From the NCBI GenBank assembly GCA_017446125.1, contig JAFSRL010000004.1, positions 1 through 8,392 of the forward strand: a stretch of 8,392 nt of DNA, in the 5' to 3' direction. The translations under genes were made by a program, and so were the position numbers. The notes under the pieces are model-generated. The model saw only the letters and a list, made by a program, of their open reading frames with translations. It was not told where the DNA came from and ran no database searches. The stretch's first letter is position 1; every line of letters begins with the position of its first letter. This document shows positions 1 through 6,395 of the stretch, one piece after another. This DNA comes from Lachnospiraceae bacterium. Lineage in GTDB: Bacteria; Bacillota; Clostridia; Lachnospirales; Lachnospiraceae.

Positions 1-240
1 GCTGCCCAGGCAGCACAAGAGTAAGTCACGCTATCATCGTCTAAGATGTGACCGCCTGTGTTGACGGTCTGTTTTCAATGTTCAAATATCTGCCTGCAAA
101 ACTTTTACTTTATGCTTGACTTTTTATTAGCAGGCTTTCGTTTTACATGGCGCGGGGCTTTAAAAGCCCGATGTACACACTCCCTGTGTGGATCCCCGTC
201 CGTGGGGATGTGATTCCTTATCTAAAGTATATATCGGATG
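1..240 (+). ncRNA. Candidate structured RNA / hairpin-rich intergenic region
   Basis: No protein gene is supported here, but several short self-complementary segments follow each other. gaccg 50-54 pairs with cggtc 65-69. gcctgc 92-97 pairs with gcaggc 130-135. gggct/agccc form a hairpin within 155-169. cacac 176-180 pairs with gtgtg 186-190. atcccc 192-197 pairs with ggggat 204-209. The last three hairpins are directly adjacent, and a purine/AU-rich unpaired tail runs to about 240, the arrangement expected of a structured RNA. There is a TTGACT at 116-121, but no well-spaced -10 box follows, so no promoter is assigned. I cannot name the family. One guess is a raiA-type RNA, based only on general resemblance of the hairpin series and the conserved-looking tail. 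It could also be the 3' untranslated region of a gene left of the window. Confidence 0.3.
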
Positions 241-248
241 GAAGTACA

Positions 249-322
249 GATGACAATAGGGGACAGTTCTAAAGTGTCACCTTGAAATACAGGTGACATT
301 TAGAACCGTCCCCTTTGTCATC
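249..322. repeat. REP-like long imperfect palindrome (RAYT/Y1-transposase type)
   Basis: The arms 249-282 and 291-322 form a nearly complete hairpin with an 8-nt loop (283-290). Pairing is interrupted only by single-base bulges at 257 and 274 and one A-C mismatch at 265/307. The core, GGGGAC-GTTCT followed by GTGTCACC, resembles palindromes I associate with Y1-type (IS200-like, RAYT) transposases that are scattered in intergenic regions of Clostridia and other bacteria. That family link is from memory. No transposase gene lies in the window, so this would be a non-autonomous copy. Transcribed in either direction, it would fold into a very stable hairpin. Confidence 0.6.
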
Positions 323-338
323 TTCCCTTTGTCATCTT
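311..338. repeat. Perfect 14-bp tandem duplication at the palindrome edge
   Basis: The 14-mer ccctttgtcatctt occurs at 311-324 and again immediately at 325-338 with no mismatch. The first copy is the outer end of the right arm of the REP-like palindrome. The duplication could result from insertion or slippage during the element's mobilisation. It is too short to decide between these. Confidence 0.75.
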
Positions 339-344
339 GCAATT

Positions 345-377
345 CAAAACCTCCGTGTGGGGAGCACGGAGGTTTTG
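345..377. terminator. Perfect 13-bp hairpin, possible bidirectional terminator
   Basis: Positions 345-357 pair perfectly with 365-377 around a 7-nt loop. The stem has a GC-rich core (cctccgtg/cacggagg) flanked by AAAA on the left and TTTT on the right, as in a bidirectional Rho-independent terminator. The T-run is only four bases long and lies inside the stem, so termination strength is uncertain. It could end the candidate RNA at 1-240 or transcription from outside the window. Confidence 0.45.
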
Positions 378-396
378 AAGTACGTAGGAGGAGTAT

Positions 397-423
397 ATGA
401 AAAAAGTTGGTGGTGGGCGGTAG
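397..423 (+). other. Eight-codon ORF with strong ribosome site
   Basis: AGGAGG at 386-391 is followed after 5 nt by ATG at 397, and the reading frame gives MKKVGGGR before TAG at 421-423. The initiation signal is as good as any in the window, yet the ORF is only eight codons. Its last codons and stop fall inside the GC-rich hairpin at 412-438, an arrangement seen in leader-peptide attenuators. No gene follows within 500 bp, so it could equally be the surviving start of a decayed gene. Nothing in the peptide (no run of one regulatory amino acid apart from three Gly) points to a specific attenuation signal. Confidence 0.3.
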
Positions 424-438
424 GGGGGCCGCCTCACC
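412..438 (+). other. GC-rich hairpin overlapping the short ORF
   Basis: ggtg 412-415 pairs with cacc 435-438 and ggcgg 416-420 pairs with ccgcc 429-433, with a single bulged T at 434 and an 8-nt loop containing TAG and six G. There is no U-tract directly after it, so it is not a standard terminator. A ribosome stopping at 421-423 would melt this stem. Confidence 0.4.
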
Positions 439-929
439 TTCACTATATATATCGGTATTTTTGTGGGAAGCTTAACCTTTTGTGGTGGAAATATTGAACG
501 AATTTACGTTGATACATAGATGATAAAGCGTTATGATATTGTAAAAACGATAATTTGTAGTTGTTTTAGTGATGATTGACGATATAACGATTGTATATTA
601 ACGTATGAATAAAGTAAATGCGATATAACGATTATATATTAACGTAATAATGAAATAAATACGATATAACAATTATATATTAACGTAATAATGAAGTTAA
701 TACGATATAACGTTATAGGATAATCTTAATAACGAAACTATATCGAAATAAAGCGCATACAGTATCGTTAAAACGTATACACTACTCCGTATTACACAGC
801 TGATGGAGGTGTGTGTAATTGTAAGTGGGTGGATTCAGTGAAAAAACTCGTTTTCGCCAACTTCGGCGCCCGCCGGAAGAGAAATAGCAGCCAGAAAGCG
901 CGCGGAGTTTACGAAAAGCATCCATAACC
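439..929. other. Intergenic region without a convincing gene
   Basis: This stretch is strongly AT-rich from about 480 to 780 and dense in stop codons in all frames. It contains the 41-bp tandem repeats at 580-743 and an 8-bp inverted repeat (791-798 with 812-819) whose loop contains GGAGGT. From about 838 composition changes abruptly to GC-rich. A 29-codon GTG-initiated frame (838-927), rich in Arg and Lys, exists there but has only a weak GTGGGTGG upstream and no recognisable family. The overlapping reverse-strand frames look spurious. Confidence 0.6.
580..743. repeat. 41-bp AT-rich tandem repeat, four units
   Basis: Four consecutive units of exactly 41 bp start at 580, 621, 662 and 703, each opening with cgatataac. 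Units 2 and 3 differ at about three positions and unit 1 from unit 2 at about six. Unit 4 keeps only the first part (cgatataacg) clearly. Within units 1 and 2, the motif TAACG occurs twice, 14 bp apart, so the array repeats TAACG on a 14/27-bp spacing. The unit length is not a multiple of three and the frames contain stops, so it is not coding. It may be an array of protein-binding sites, curved DNA, or a simple minisatellite upstream of the channel gene. Confidence 0.85.
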
Positions 930-958
930 TTGAATTCCAAAGAAGCCTGCGGTATGAT
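930..958 (+). promoter_or_regulatory. Promoter of the MscS-family gene, leaderless type
   Basis: TTGAAT at 930-935 and TATGAT at 953-958 are separated by exactly 17 bp, a near-consensus housekeeping sigma promoter. The -10 box ends 7 nt before the ATG at 966, so transcription should start at about 964-966, on or beside the start codon. An AGGAGG lies at 959-964 but leaves only one base before the ATG and would be mostly outside the transcript. A start at the TTG of 930 would place the protein start inside the -35 box. Confidence 0.65.
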
Positions 959-965
959 AGGAGGC

Positions 966-1775
966 ATGGAAAAGATCATTACGGAATATCCGGAGATGTT
1001 CTCCGCAGTTGTCATAGCGATTCTGACGTTTGTGAGCATTATGATTTGCAACCGCGTCTTCCGCATGATTTACAAACGGAAGAACCGGCTGCACTTAAAG
1101 TTCATGAACAGCGTGATCAACGTTGTCATCAGCGTTGTGGGGGCGTACGCGTGCCTGACGCAGTTTGAAGTGACCAAGGAAGTGTCGACAACCCTTTTGC
1201 GCAGCGGTACGCTCATCGTCGCGGTCTTAACGTTCGCGGCGCAGAAGGCGCTTGCAAATGTCATCGCGGGATTCTCCATTTCGGCCTCGCGCCCCTGCGA
1301 TATCGGGCAGAAGGTGCGCATCCTCTCCGGCAGCTCCGTGATTGCGGAGGGGCTTGTGACCGACATGACGATCCGCCACATCGTGATTGAGCAGTACGAC
1401 GGACAAAGCTGCATCGTCCCAAATTCCGTTGTCGATGAGGCGGTCATCGTGAACACAAATTACTCATCACCTTACGGCAATATTTTAGAGGTGGATGTGG
1501 CGTACGACACCGACATCGACAGGGCGAAGGAAATCATCGTCGCGACCTGTATGGAGGAGCCGCTGCTCATCAAGAAGGATACGCTCAAGGTCACCGTTTC
1601 GCGACTGACGTCGAACGGGCTTGTCTTAAAATTCACTGTCTGGACGAAGGAGCTGGACGAGAGCTTCACCGCGTCGAGCAACTTACGCCAGCACGTTGTG
1701 GAGGCGCTGCGCGCGAACCACATCACCATTCCGTACAATACCGTGACGATCGACCGCGGCAGCGAAACCGTGTGA
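966..1775 (+). CDS. MscS-family small-conductance mechanosensitive channel
   Basis: This 269-residue membrane protein should release solutes when turgor stretches the membrane during hypo-osmotic shock. Three hydrophobic segments are visible at about residues 11-33, 47-67 and 78-105. The third is the pore-lining helix typical of MscS (AAQKALANVIAG, residues 91-102), followed by the family signature SRPCDIGQKVRI at 108-119. A beta-domain carrying VPNS (151-154, IPNS in most homologues) comes next, then the alpha/beta C-terminal domain. The length matches the short three-helix MscS class. I chose ATG 966 because the upstream in-frame TTG at 930 belongs to the -35 box and ATG 954 lies within the -10 box. 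The gene stands alone with its own promoter; the next gene begins 76 bp downstream behind another promoter. Confidence 0.93.
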   Translation: MEKIITEYPEMFSAVVIAILTFVSIMICNRVFRMIYKRKNRLHLKFMNSVINVVISVVGAYACLTQFEVTKEVSTTLLRSGTLIVAVLTFAAQKALANVIAGFSISASRPCDIGQKVRILSGSSVIAEGLVTDMTIRHIVIEQYDGQSCIVPNSVVDEAVIVNTNYSSPYGNILEVDVAYDTDIDRAKEIIVATCMEEPLLIKKDTLKVTVSRLTSNGLVLKFTVWTKELDESFTASSNLRQHVVEALRANHITIPYNTVTIDRGSETV

Positions 1776-1804
1776 TACCTCACGCCTGACCGCGCAACGT
1801 CCAT

Positions 1805-1840
1805 CACAATTAAATTGTGCGAAAAATCACAATTTGTGAT
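1805..1840. promoter_or_regulatory. Twin 15-bp palindromic operators
   Basis: cacaatt 1805-1811 and aattgtg 1813-1819 form a perfect palindrome around A1812. atcacaa 1826-1832 and ttgtgat 1834-1840 form a second around T1833. The centres are 21 bp apart, two helical turns, so dimers bound to both would sit on the same DNA face. The shared half-site is CACAA/TTGTG. The pair spans the -35 region and spacer and touches the -10 box of the EAL gene, a position suited to repression. The cognate regulator is not in the window. Confidence 0.6.
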
Positions 1841-1845
1841 ACAAT
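1837..1845 (+). promoter_or_regulatory. Extended -10 promoter of the EAL-holA operon
   Basis: TGA-TACAAT (1837-1845) is an extended -10 element. No good -35 is present at 17 bp; the best is TTGTGC at 1815-1820 with a long 19-bp spacer. The -10 box ends 6 nt before the ATG at 1852 and there is no Shine-Dalgarno sequence, so the mRNA is predicted to be leaderless or nearly so. The second palindrome overlaps the TG extension and the first base of the -10 box. Confidence 0.55.
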
Positions 1846-1851
1846 GAATCT

Positions 1852-3774
1852 ATGTTCTACGAGATTCAGTATGATATCTGTTCCATACTTATTTACGGCT
1901 TCTCGTTGTACTACGTCCTTGCCTATAAGGGCGTAAAACGTGTGCAGAACCGCTTCTTTGCGCTGCTGGTTTTCAACGGCATTCTTTCCGCGGTATTTGA
2001 TATCTTAAGTGCAATCTCGCTGGATTATCCGGAGCTGTTTTCCGTTGCGGGAAAGACCACGGTTACCTATATTTATCTGATTCTGCACTGTCTGCAGGCC
2101 TGGATTATTCTGATGTTCGGATGCTACTCGTTTGCGTTCTGGACGGACCGGAAAATCCGTATCAGGAATCAATGGATCTTCGCAACGCTTTACCTGGTGG
2201 AGTTGATTGTGCTGTTCATCAATCCGTTCACCGGATTTGCATTCCGGTTTGATGCGTCCGGCAGGTACCTGCGCGGGGCGCTTTATCCGGTCTTTTATGC
2301 CATCTCCATCGTTTATCTGGTCATTCTGTTAACGTTAATTGTTATCCGGCGAAAGAACGTCAGCCGCTATCTGATGGGATGCTTTTTCTTCTATATTACC
2401 GCCTCGGTGATAGCCGCGATCATCCAGCTCATGAGGCCCCAGCTGTTGATCGAACTCTTCGTGCAGTCCCTGGGATGCATGGGACTCATGCTTGCCATCA
2501 GCTCGCAGGAGGACAACTTAGACCGCGTGACGGGCCTGTTCAATGAAGACGTGTTTATGGAGGACAACCGGTACGCGATTGGCGCGCAACCCTACAGCCT
2601 GATTGTTGTGCGCATCACGAACCTGCCGTATTACAATGCGACGGTGGGCGTGCCCATGGTGGAGGGCACCCTGAAACAAATCGCGTTTTTCCTAAAGGCG
2701 CACAACGAGGGCCGCACCTACTATGTGGGCAACGGCGTCTTTGCGATGATGCTCATTAACATTCCGGAGGGGGATGTCCGGCGCGAGATTGCCGCGCTGC
2801 GCAGCTACTTCCAGGAGTCGATTGTTTACCAGGATGTCTCGCTCGCCTTCCACACACAGATCCTGCACATCAACGTGCCCAGGGACGCGTCGACCATCGA
2901 AAAGATTATGCTGTTAACGCACGCGCAGTACCGCACGGACAACCGCCGCTGCACGGTTTACGACGGCGACGAGCTGAGGTTTGTCGAGCGTGACGTTGAA
3001 ATCGAAAAAGCCTTGAAGCGCGCGCTGAAGAACCGCACCTTAAGTGTTTATCTTCAGCCCATCTGGTGGCGCGAGGATAACAAGATTCATTCCGCGGAAG
3101 CGCTCATGCGTCTCTTTGACGATGATCTGGGTATGGTTTCGACGGAGGAGTTTATCGCGGTCGCCGAAAAGACGGGCCTTATCTACGACATCGGTATCTA
3201 TATCATGGAAGAGGTCTGCAAGATGTTCCGCATGTATGACTTCAAGGGCTTTGGCATCGAATACATCGAGGTGAACCTGAGCGCCATCCAATGTATGCGA
3301 AGGGGCTTGACGCGGGAATTCAAACGCATCCTCGAAGAGAACCACCTGGACGGGAAGCACATCAACCTGGAAATCACGGAATCCGCGGCCGCGGACAATG
3401 CGGAGCTTTTGGCGGAGAACGTAAGAAGACTGCAGGAGCTGGGCTGCACGTTCTCGTTAGACGATTACGGCACCGGCTATTCGAACTTCACGTATATTTT
3501 AGAGCTTGCGTTTGACAACATCAAGCTCGACCGTTCCATTTTGTGGAGCACGGCGACGAACGAAAACGCGCGCTCGATTCTGCGCCACTCCATCCGCATG
3601 ATTCAGGAGATCGGCTGGAAGGCGCTCGTCGAAGGCGTGGAGACAGAGGAACAAAAGGACATGCTGTGCGATTTCGGCTGCGACCTCTTGCAGGGATTTT
3701 TCTTCAGCAAGCCCGTGGATGTGGAAACGTTCGTTGCGTTCTGTAAGGAATTCAACGGCTATATGGTAGACTGA
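1852..3774 (+). CDS. Membrane-bound EAL-domain c-di-GMP phosphodiesterase with degenerate GGDEF domain
   Basis: This 640-residue protein is predicted to hydrolyse cyclic di-GMP to pGpG at the cytoplasmic face of the membrane. The first ~216 residues hold about seven hydrophobic helices, a likely sensory module. A GGDEF-type domain follows (start motif DRVTGL at 224-229), but the catalytic GGDEF site reads GNGVF at 293-297, so cyclase activity should be lost. The EAL domain spans about 385-635 and looks catalytically complete: EAL at 416-418, N475, E507 in LEITES, DDYGTGYSN from 537, K558, E594 in EGVET, then QGFFFSKP. The degenerate GGDEF may serve as a GTP- or ligand-binding regulator, as in other composite proteins; this is inference. 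ATG 1852 is the only sensible start. The stop overlaps the holA ATG by one base, so the two are likely translationally coupled. Confidence 0.93.
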   Translation: MFYEIQYDICSILIYGFSLYYVLAYKGVKRVQNRFFALLVFNGILSAVFDILSAISLDYPELFSVAGKTTVTYIYLILHCLQAWIILMFGCYSFAFWTDRKIRIRNQWIFATLYLVELIVLFINPFTGFAFRFDASGRYLRGALYPVFYAISIVYLVILLTLIVIRRKNVSRYLMGCFFFYITASVIAAIIQLMRPQLLIELFVQSLGCMGLMLAISSQEDNLDRVTGLFNEDVFMEDNRYAIGAQPYSLIVVRITNLPYYNATVGVPMVEGTLKQIAFFLKAHNEGRTYYVGNGVFAMMLINIPEGDVRREIAALRSYFQESIVYQDVSLAFHTQILHINVPRDASTIEKIMLLTHAQYRTDNRRCTVYDGDELRFVERDVEIEKALKRALKNRTLSVYLQPIWWREDNKIHSAEALMRLFDDDLGMVSTEEFIAVAEKTGLIYDIGIYIMEEVCKMFRMYDFKGFGIEYIEVNLSAIQCMRRGLTREFKRILEENHLDGKHINLEITESAAADNAELLAENVRRLQELGCTFSLDDYGTGYSNFTYILELAFDNIKLDRSILWSTATNENARSILRHSIRMIQEIGWKALVEGVETEEQKDMLCDFGCDLLQGFFFSKPVDVETFVAFCKEFNGYMVD

Positions 3775-4796
3775 TGGCAAAGAGAAAGACAAGCGATTAC
3801 AAGCCGAAGAAAACGCTTCTAAACACAGACATTCAAAACAAGACCTTCCGCCCTGCGTACTTAATCTGCGGCGAGGAGGCGTATTTACGCAAACAGGATA
3901 AAGAGAAACTGATCGCCGCCATTACGGACGGCGTGAGCGAGATGAACGTCACCACTTTCCGCGGCAGTGACGTCCGCGAGGAGGAGATTGTGGACCTCGC
4001 GGAAACGATGCCCTTTTTCAGCGACTACCGCGTCATCATTGTCGAGGACGCGGGATTTTTTAAGAGCGGCGGAAGCGTGATTGCGAATTACCTAAAGGCG
4101 CCCGCGGAAACGGTGCGCTTTGTGTTTGTGGAGGAGCATACCTCCGCAGCAAACCCCGCATACAAGGCGGTTGCGAATACGGGGTTAGTCTTAACCTGTG
4201 ACGCGCCGGAGGAAAAGGATCTTTTGCAGTGGATCGGGGTGAAGTGCAAGCAGGGCGGAAAACGCATCACGAACGAGGCGGTGCGGTATCTTGTCACCAA
4301 CGTGGGCAGCGATATGTTCATGCTTGAAAACGAGATTACAAAGCTTGTAAACTATACCGGGGAGCGGGAAGACATCACGATCGACGACGCGAAGGAAGTG
4401 CTCGCGATGTGGCTGAACGGAAGGATCTTCGCAATGACGGACGCGATTGCGGAAAAGGACGCGAAGGGTGCGCTGCAATATTACTATGACCTGCTTGCGT
4501 TGAAGGAGCGGCCCTTACGTATCTTGAACATGATTACGGAGATGTTCAACGGCATGCTCATTGCGTACGAGATGGATTCCTACCGTTACCCGCAGTCAGA
4601 AATTGCCGCGGCGATCGGACTCACACAAAACCGCGCGTTTCTTGCCGCGCGCTACGCGAGGTGGGCGGAAAAGTATCAAACAAAACGATTAAAGGAAATC
4701 GTCGCGAAATGCATCGAGGCGGACGCGGCGGTCAAGAGCGGAAGGCTTAGTGATAAGGTCAGCGTGGAGATGCTGATCATTGAGGCAACAAGTTAA
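3774..4796 (+). CDS. holA: DNA polymerase III delta subunit (clamp loader)
   Basis: The 340-residue product matches HolA, the clamp-loader subunit that opens the sliding clamp during loading at primer-template junctions. The family hallmark near the N-terminus, YLICGEEAYLRKQ (residues 29-41), is present and there is no Walker A motif, as expected for delta. The middle AAA+-like lid region includes FMLENEITKLVNY. The C-terminal helical domain contains the typical GRIFAMTDAIAEKD segment and ends with a DAAVKSGRLSD-type motif. Length is usual (about 330-345). The start codon overlaps the EAL stop (TGATG) with no clear Shine-Dalgarno, implying translational coupling. In many Firmicutes holA lies next to comEC or rpsT; neither is visible here, and its placement behind an EAL gene is unusual. 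Confidence 0.93.
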   Translation: MAKRKTSDYKPKKTLLNTDIQNKTFRPAYLICGEEAYLRKQDKEKLIAAITDGVSEMNVTTFRGSDVREEEIVDLAETMPFFSDYRVIIVEDAGFFKSGGSVIANYLKAPAETVRFVFVEEHTSAANPAYKAVANTGLVLTCDAPEEKDLLQWIGVKCKQGGKRITNEAVRYLVTNVGSDMFMLENEITKLVNYTGEREDITIDDAKEVLAMWLNGRIFAMTDAIAEKDAKGALQYYYDLLALKERPLRILNMITEMFNGMLIAYEMDSYRYPQSEIAAAIGLTQNRAFLAARYARWAEKYQTKRLKEIVAKCIEADAAVKSGRLSDKVSVEMLIIEATS

Positions 4797-4800
4797 CAGC

Positions 4801-4806
4801 AGGAGG
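4801..4806 (+). promoter_or_regulatory. Shine-Dalgarno site fixing the DUF1653 start
   Basis: AGGAGG lies 9 nt before ATG 4816. This supports that start over an in-frame alternative at 4780, which would overlap the end of holA and has no ribosome site. Confidence 0.75.
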
Positions 4807-4815
4807 AAGCATTCA

Positions 4816-5307
4816 ATGAGAAGACCGTTACAGGGGGAAACCTACCGGCATTTCAAGGGGAAGAATTACAAAATCGTCGCCACCGCGGAGCATTCGGAAA
4901 CGGGAGAGGAGCTGGTCGTTTACGAGGCACTCTACGGCGAGCACAAGATTTATGCAAGACCGCTTGCGATGTTCTGCTCCGAAGTCGACCGCGAAAAGTA
5001 TCCGGACGTGCGGCAGGTCTACCGGTTCGAGCGCACCTCGCCGGACGTGATGGACAAGTCGGTGGAAGAGGAGGCGCAGGAGTTGAACTTAGACCCCAAG
5101 GTCGTCGCCTTTTTGGATGCGGACGACAGCGAGAAGCGTCTCAACATTTTGGAATCGCTCCACCCCAGAATCACGGACGACATGATCGACATCATGGCGA
5201 TGGCAATCGACATGAAGATTGACGAAGGCGACATCGAGGAACGGTATCTTTCGCTGCGTGATGCCATCCAGTTGCGCGCGCGTTTTGAAACGAGCAGGCT
5301 GCGGTAA
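4816..5307 (+). CDS. DUF1653 domain protein with acidic C-terminal extension
   Basis: The 163-residue soluble protein begins with a DUF1653 domain (about residues 3-75). Its recognisable motifs are GETYRHFKGKNYKIV, AEHSETGEELVVYEALYG and the RPLAMF segment. The biochemical function of the family is unknown to me. Residues 85-163 form an acidic, mostly helical extension with DADDSEKRLNILESL and a GDIEERYLSLRDAI segment near the end. I recall similar extended versions in Lachnospiraceae. No membrane segment or signal peptide is present. It sits 19 bp behind holA and 5 bp ahead of the glycosyltransferase, so it is almost certainly cotranscribed with both. Confidence 0.85.
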   Translation: MRRPLQGETYRHFKGKNYKIVATAEHSETGEELVVYEALYGEHKIYARPLAMFCSEVDREKYPDVRQVYRFERTSPDVMDKSVEEEAQELNLDPKVVAFLDADDSEKRLNILESLHPRITDDMIDIMAMAIDMKIDEGDIEERYLSLRDAIQLRARFETSRLR

Positions 5308-5312
5308 CCGGC

Positions 5313-6338
5313 ATGAAATTATTGAGTATTGCGGTGCCGTGCTACAACTCCGCCGCCTACATGAAAAAATGCATCGAAACGCTTTTGTACGGCGGCGACG
5401 ACGTGGAAATCTTAATCGTCAACGACGGATCGAGCGATGACACCGGAAAGATTGCGGACGCGTATGCGGCGCTCTACCCGAACATCGTGCGCGTCATCCA
5501 TAAGGAGAACGGCGGGCACGGCAGCGCGGTCAACACGGGGCTTGAGCACGCGACGGGTCTCTACTTCAAGGTCGTTGATTCGGACGACTGCGTGCGCGAG
5601 GAGCCCTACCGCAGAATCCTGCATGCGCTGGAGGTCTTAACGGGCGGCGACAAGCGGCTCGACATGCTCATTTCCAATTTCGTTTACAACAAGGAAGGCG
5701 AGAGGCGCCACAAGGTCATGCGCTACAAGCACGCGCTGCCGGTGGAGGAAATGTTTACGTGGAAGGACGTCAAGCACTTCCGCAAGGGCCAGTACATGCT
5801 CATGCACTCGGTCATCTTCCGCACGAAGCTCTTGCGCGAGTCCGGCTTAAAGCTTCCGGAGCACACCTTCTATGTCGACAACCTCTATGTGTTCCAGCCG
5901 CTGCCCTTTGTCGAGAACATGTACTACCTCGACGTGAATTTCTACGATTACACGATCGGGCGCGAGGGCCAAAGCGTGAACGAAGCCATCATGATTTCAA
6001 GAATTGACCAGCAGATTGCGGTCAATAAATTGATGTATGACTACTTCACGGAAAACCTTACGAAGATTATGGCGGTGAAGAAACGCTATCAATATATGTT
6101 CAGCTATCTTGAAATCATCACGACGATTTCTTCGGTCATGCTGGTGAAGTCCGGCACGGAGGAAAACCTCGAAAAAAAGCAGGCGCTGTGGCGCTATTTC
6201 AGGAAGAAGGATTTGCGTGTGTACCTGTCTCTTCGGCTGGGCCTTTTGGGAAGACTGGTGAACATGCCGGGCAAGAGCGGGAGAGCCATCACGCTTTCCG
6301 CCTACAAAATCGCACAAAAATTCTTCCATTTCAACTGA
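5313..6338 (+). CDS. Family 2 glycosyltransferase (GT-A fold)
   Basis: This 341-residue protein should transfer a sugar from a nucleotide-sugar donor to an acceptor in envelope polysaccharide, glycolipid or teichoic-acid-like synthesis; the substrate cannot be read from sequence. The GT2 fold is clear: N-terminal LLSIAVPCYNSAAYM (residues 3-17), EILIVNDGSSDDT (32-44) for nucleotide binding, NGGHGSAVNTGLEHATG (66-82), and the metal-binding DXD-type motif VVDSDD (87-92). The C-terminal part is helical and basic, with no confident membrane-spanning helix, suggesting a cytoplasmic or peripheral membrane enzyme. The start lies 5 bp after the DUF1653 stop and lacks a strong Shine-Dalgarno, consistent with translational coupling. 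It is the last gene of the operon before a new promoter; no terminator hairpin is visible after it. Confidence 0.92.
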   Translation: MKLLSIAVPCYNSAAYMKKCIETLLYGGDDVEILIVNDGSSDDTGKIADAYAALYPNIVRVIHKENGGHGSAVNTGLEHATGLYFKVVDSDDCVREEPYRRILHALEVLTGGDKRLDMLISNFVYNKEGERRHKVMRYKHALPVEEMFTWKDVKHFRKGQYMLMHSVIFRTKLLRESGLKLPEHTFYVDNLYVFQPLPFVENMYYLDVNFYDYTIGREGQSVNEAIMISRIDQQIAVNKLMYDYFTENLTKIMAVKKRYQYMFSYLEIITTISSVMLVKSGTEENLEKKQALWRYFRKKDLRVYLSLRLGLLGRLVNMPGKSGRAITLSAYKIAQKFFHFN

Positions 6339-6359
6339 TATTTAAACATCTGTTCCGAA

Positions 6360-6388
6360 TTGAAGATTTTTTTTGCGCGTGGTAAAAT
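6360..6388 (+). promoter_or_regulatory. Promoter of the PAP2-GH3 operon, leaderless type
   Basis: TTGAAG at 6360-6365 and TAAAAT at 6383-6388 are 17 bp apart, and TGG at 6380-6382 gives an extended -10. The -10 box ends 7 nt before ATG 6396, so transcription is expected to start at about 6395-6396. No Shine-Dalgarno precedes the ATG. The TTG at 6360 is in frame with the gene but is the -35 box, not a start codon. Confidence 0.7.
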
Positions 6389-6395
6389 AGGTAGC

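Noticed and set aside
116..148. Promoter from TTGACT (116-121) and TTACAT/TTTTAC (141-148)
   Set aside because: The spacer would be 19-21 bp and the -10 is poor.
315..497. 60-residue + strand ORF
   Set aside because: It starts within the REP-like palindrome, runs through two hairpins, has no ribosome site and an implausible Trp/Tyr-rich composition.
838..927. 29-codon basic GTG-start ORF (VKKLVFANFGARRKRNSS...)
   Set aside because: It has only a weak ribosome site and no recognisable homology, and ends just before the MscS -35 box; kept only as a remark in the intergenic description.
930..965. TTG at 930 as the start of the MscS-family gene
   Set aside because: It is the beginning of a -35 box (TTGAAT) with a 17-bp spacer to TATGAT; the 12 extra residues have no family support.
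782..1066. 94-residue reverse-strand ORF overlapping the MscS gene start
   Set aside because: It lies antisense to the promoter and coding start of a well-supported gene and shows no family features.
6360..6395. TTG at 6360 as the start of the PAP2 gene
   Set aside because: It forms the -35 box TTGAAG of a near-consensus promoter; the ATG at 6396 follows the -10 at the leaderless distance.
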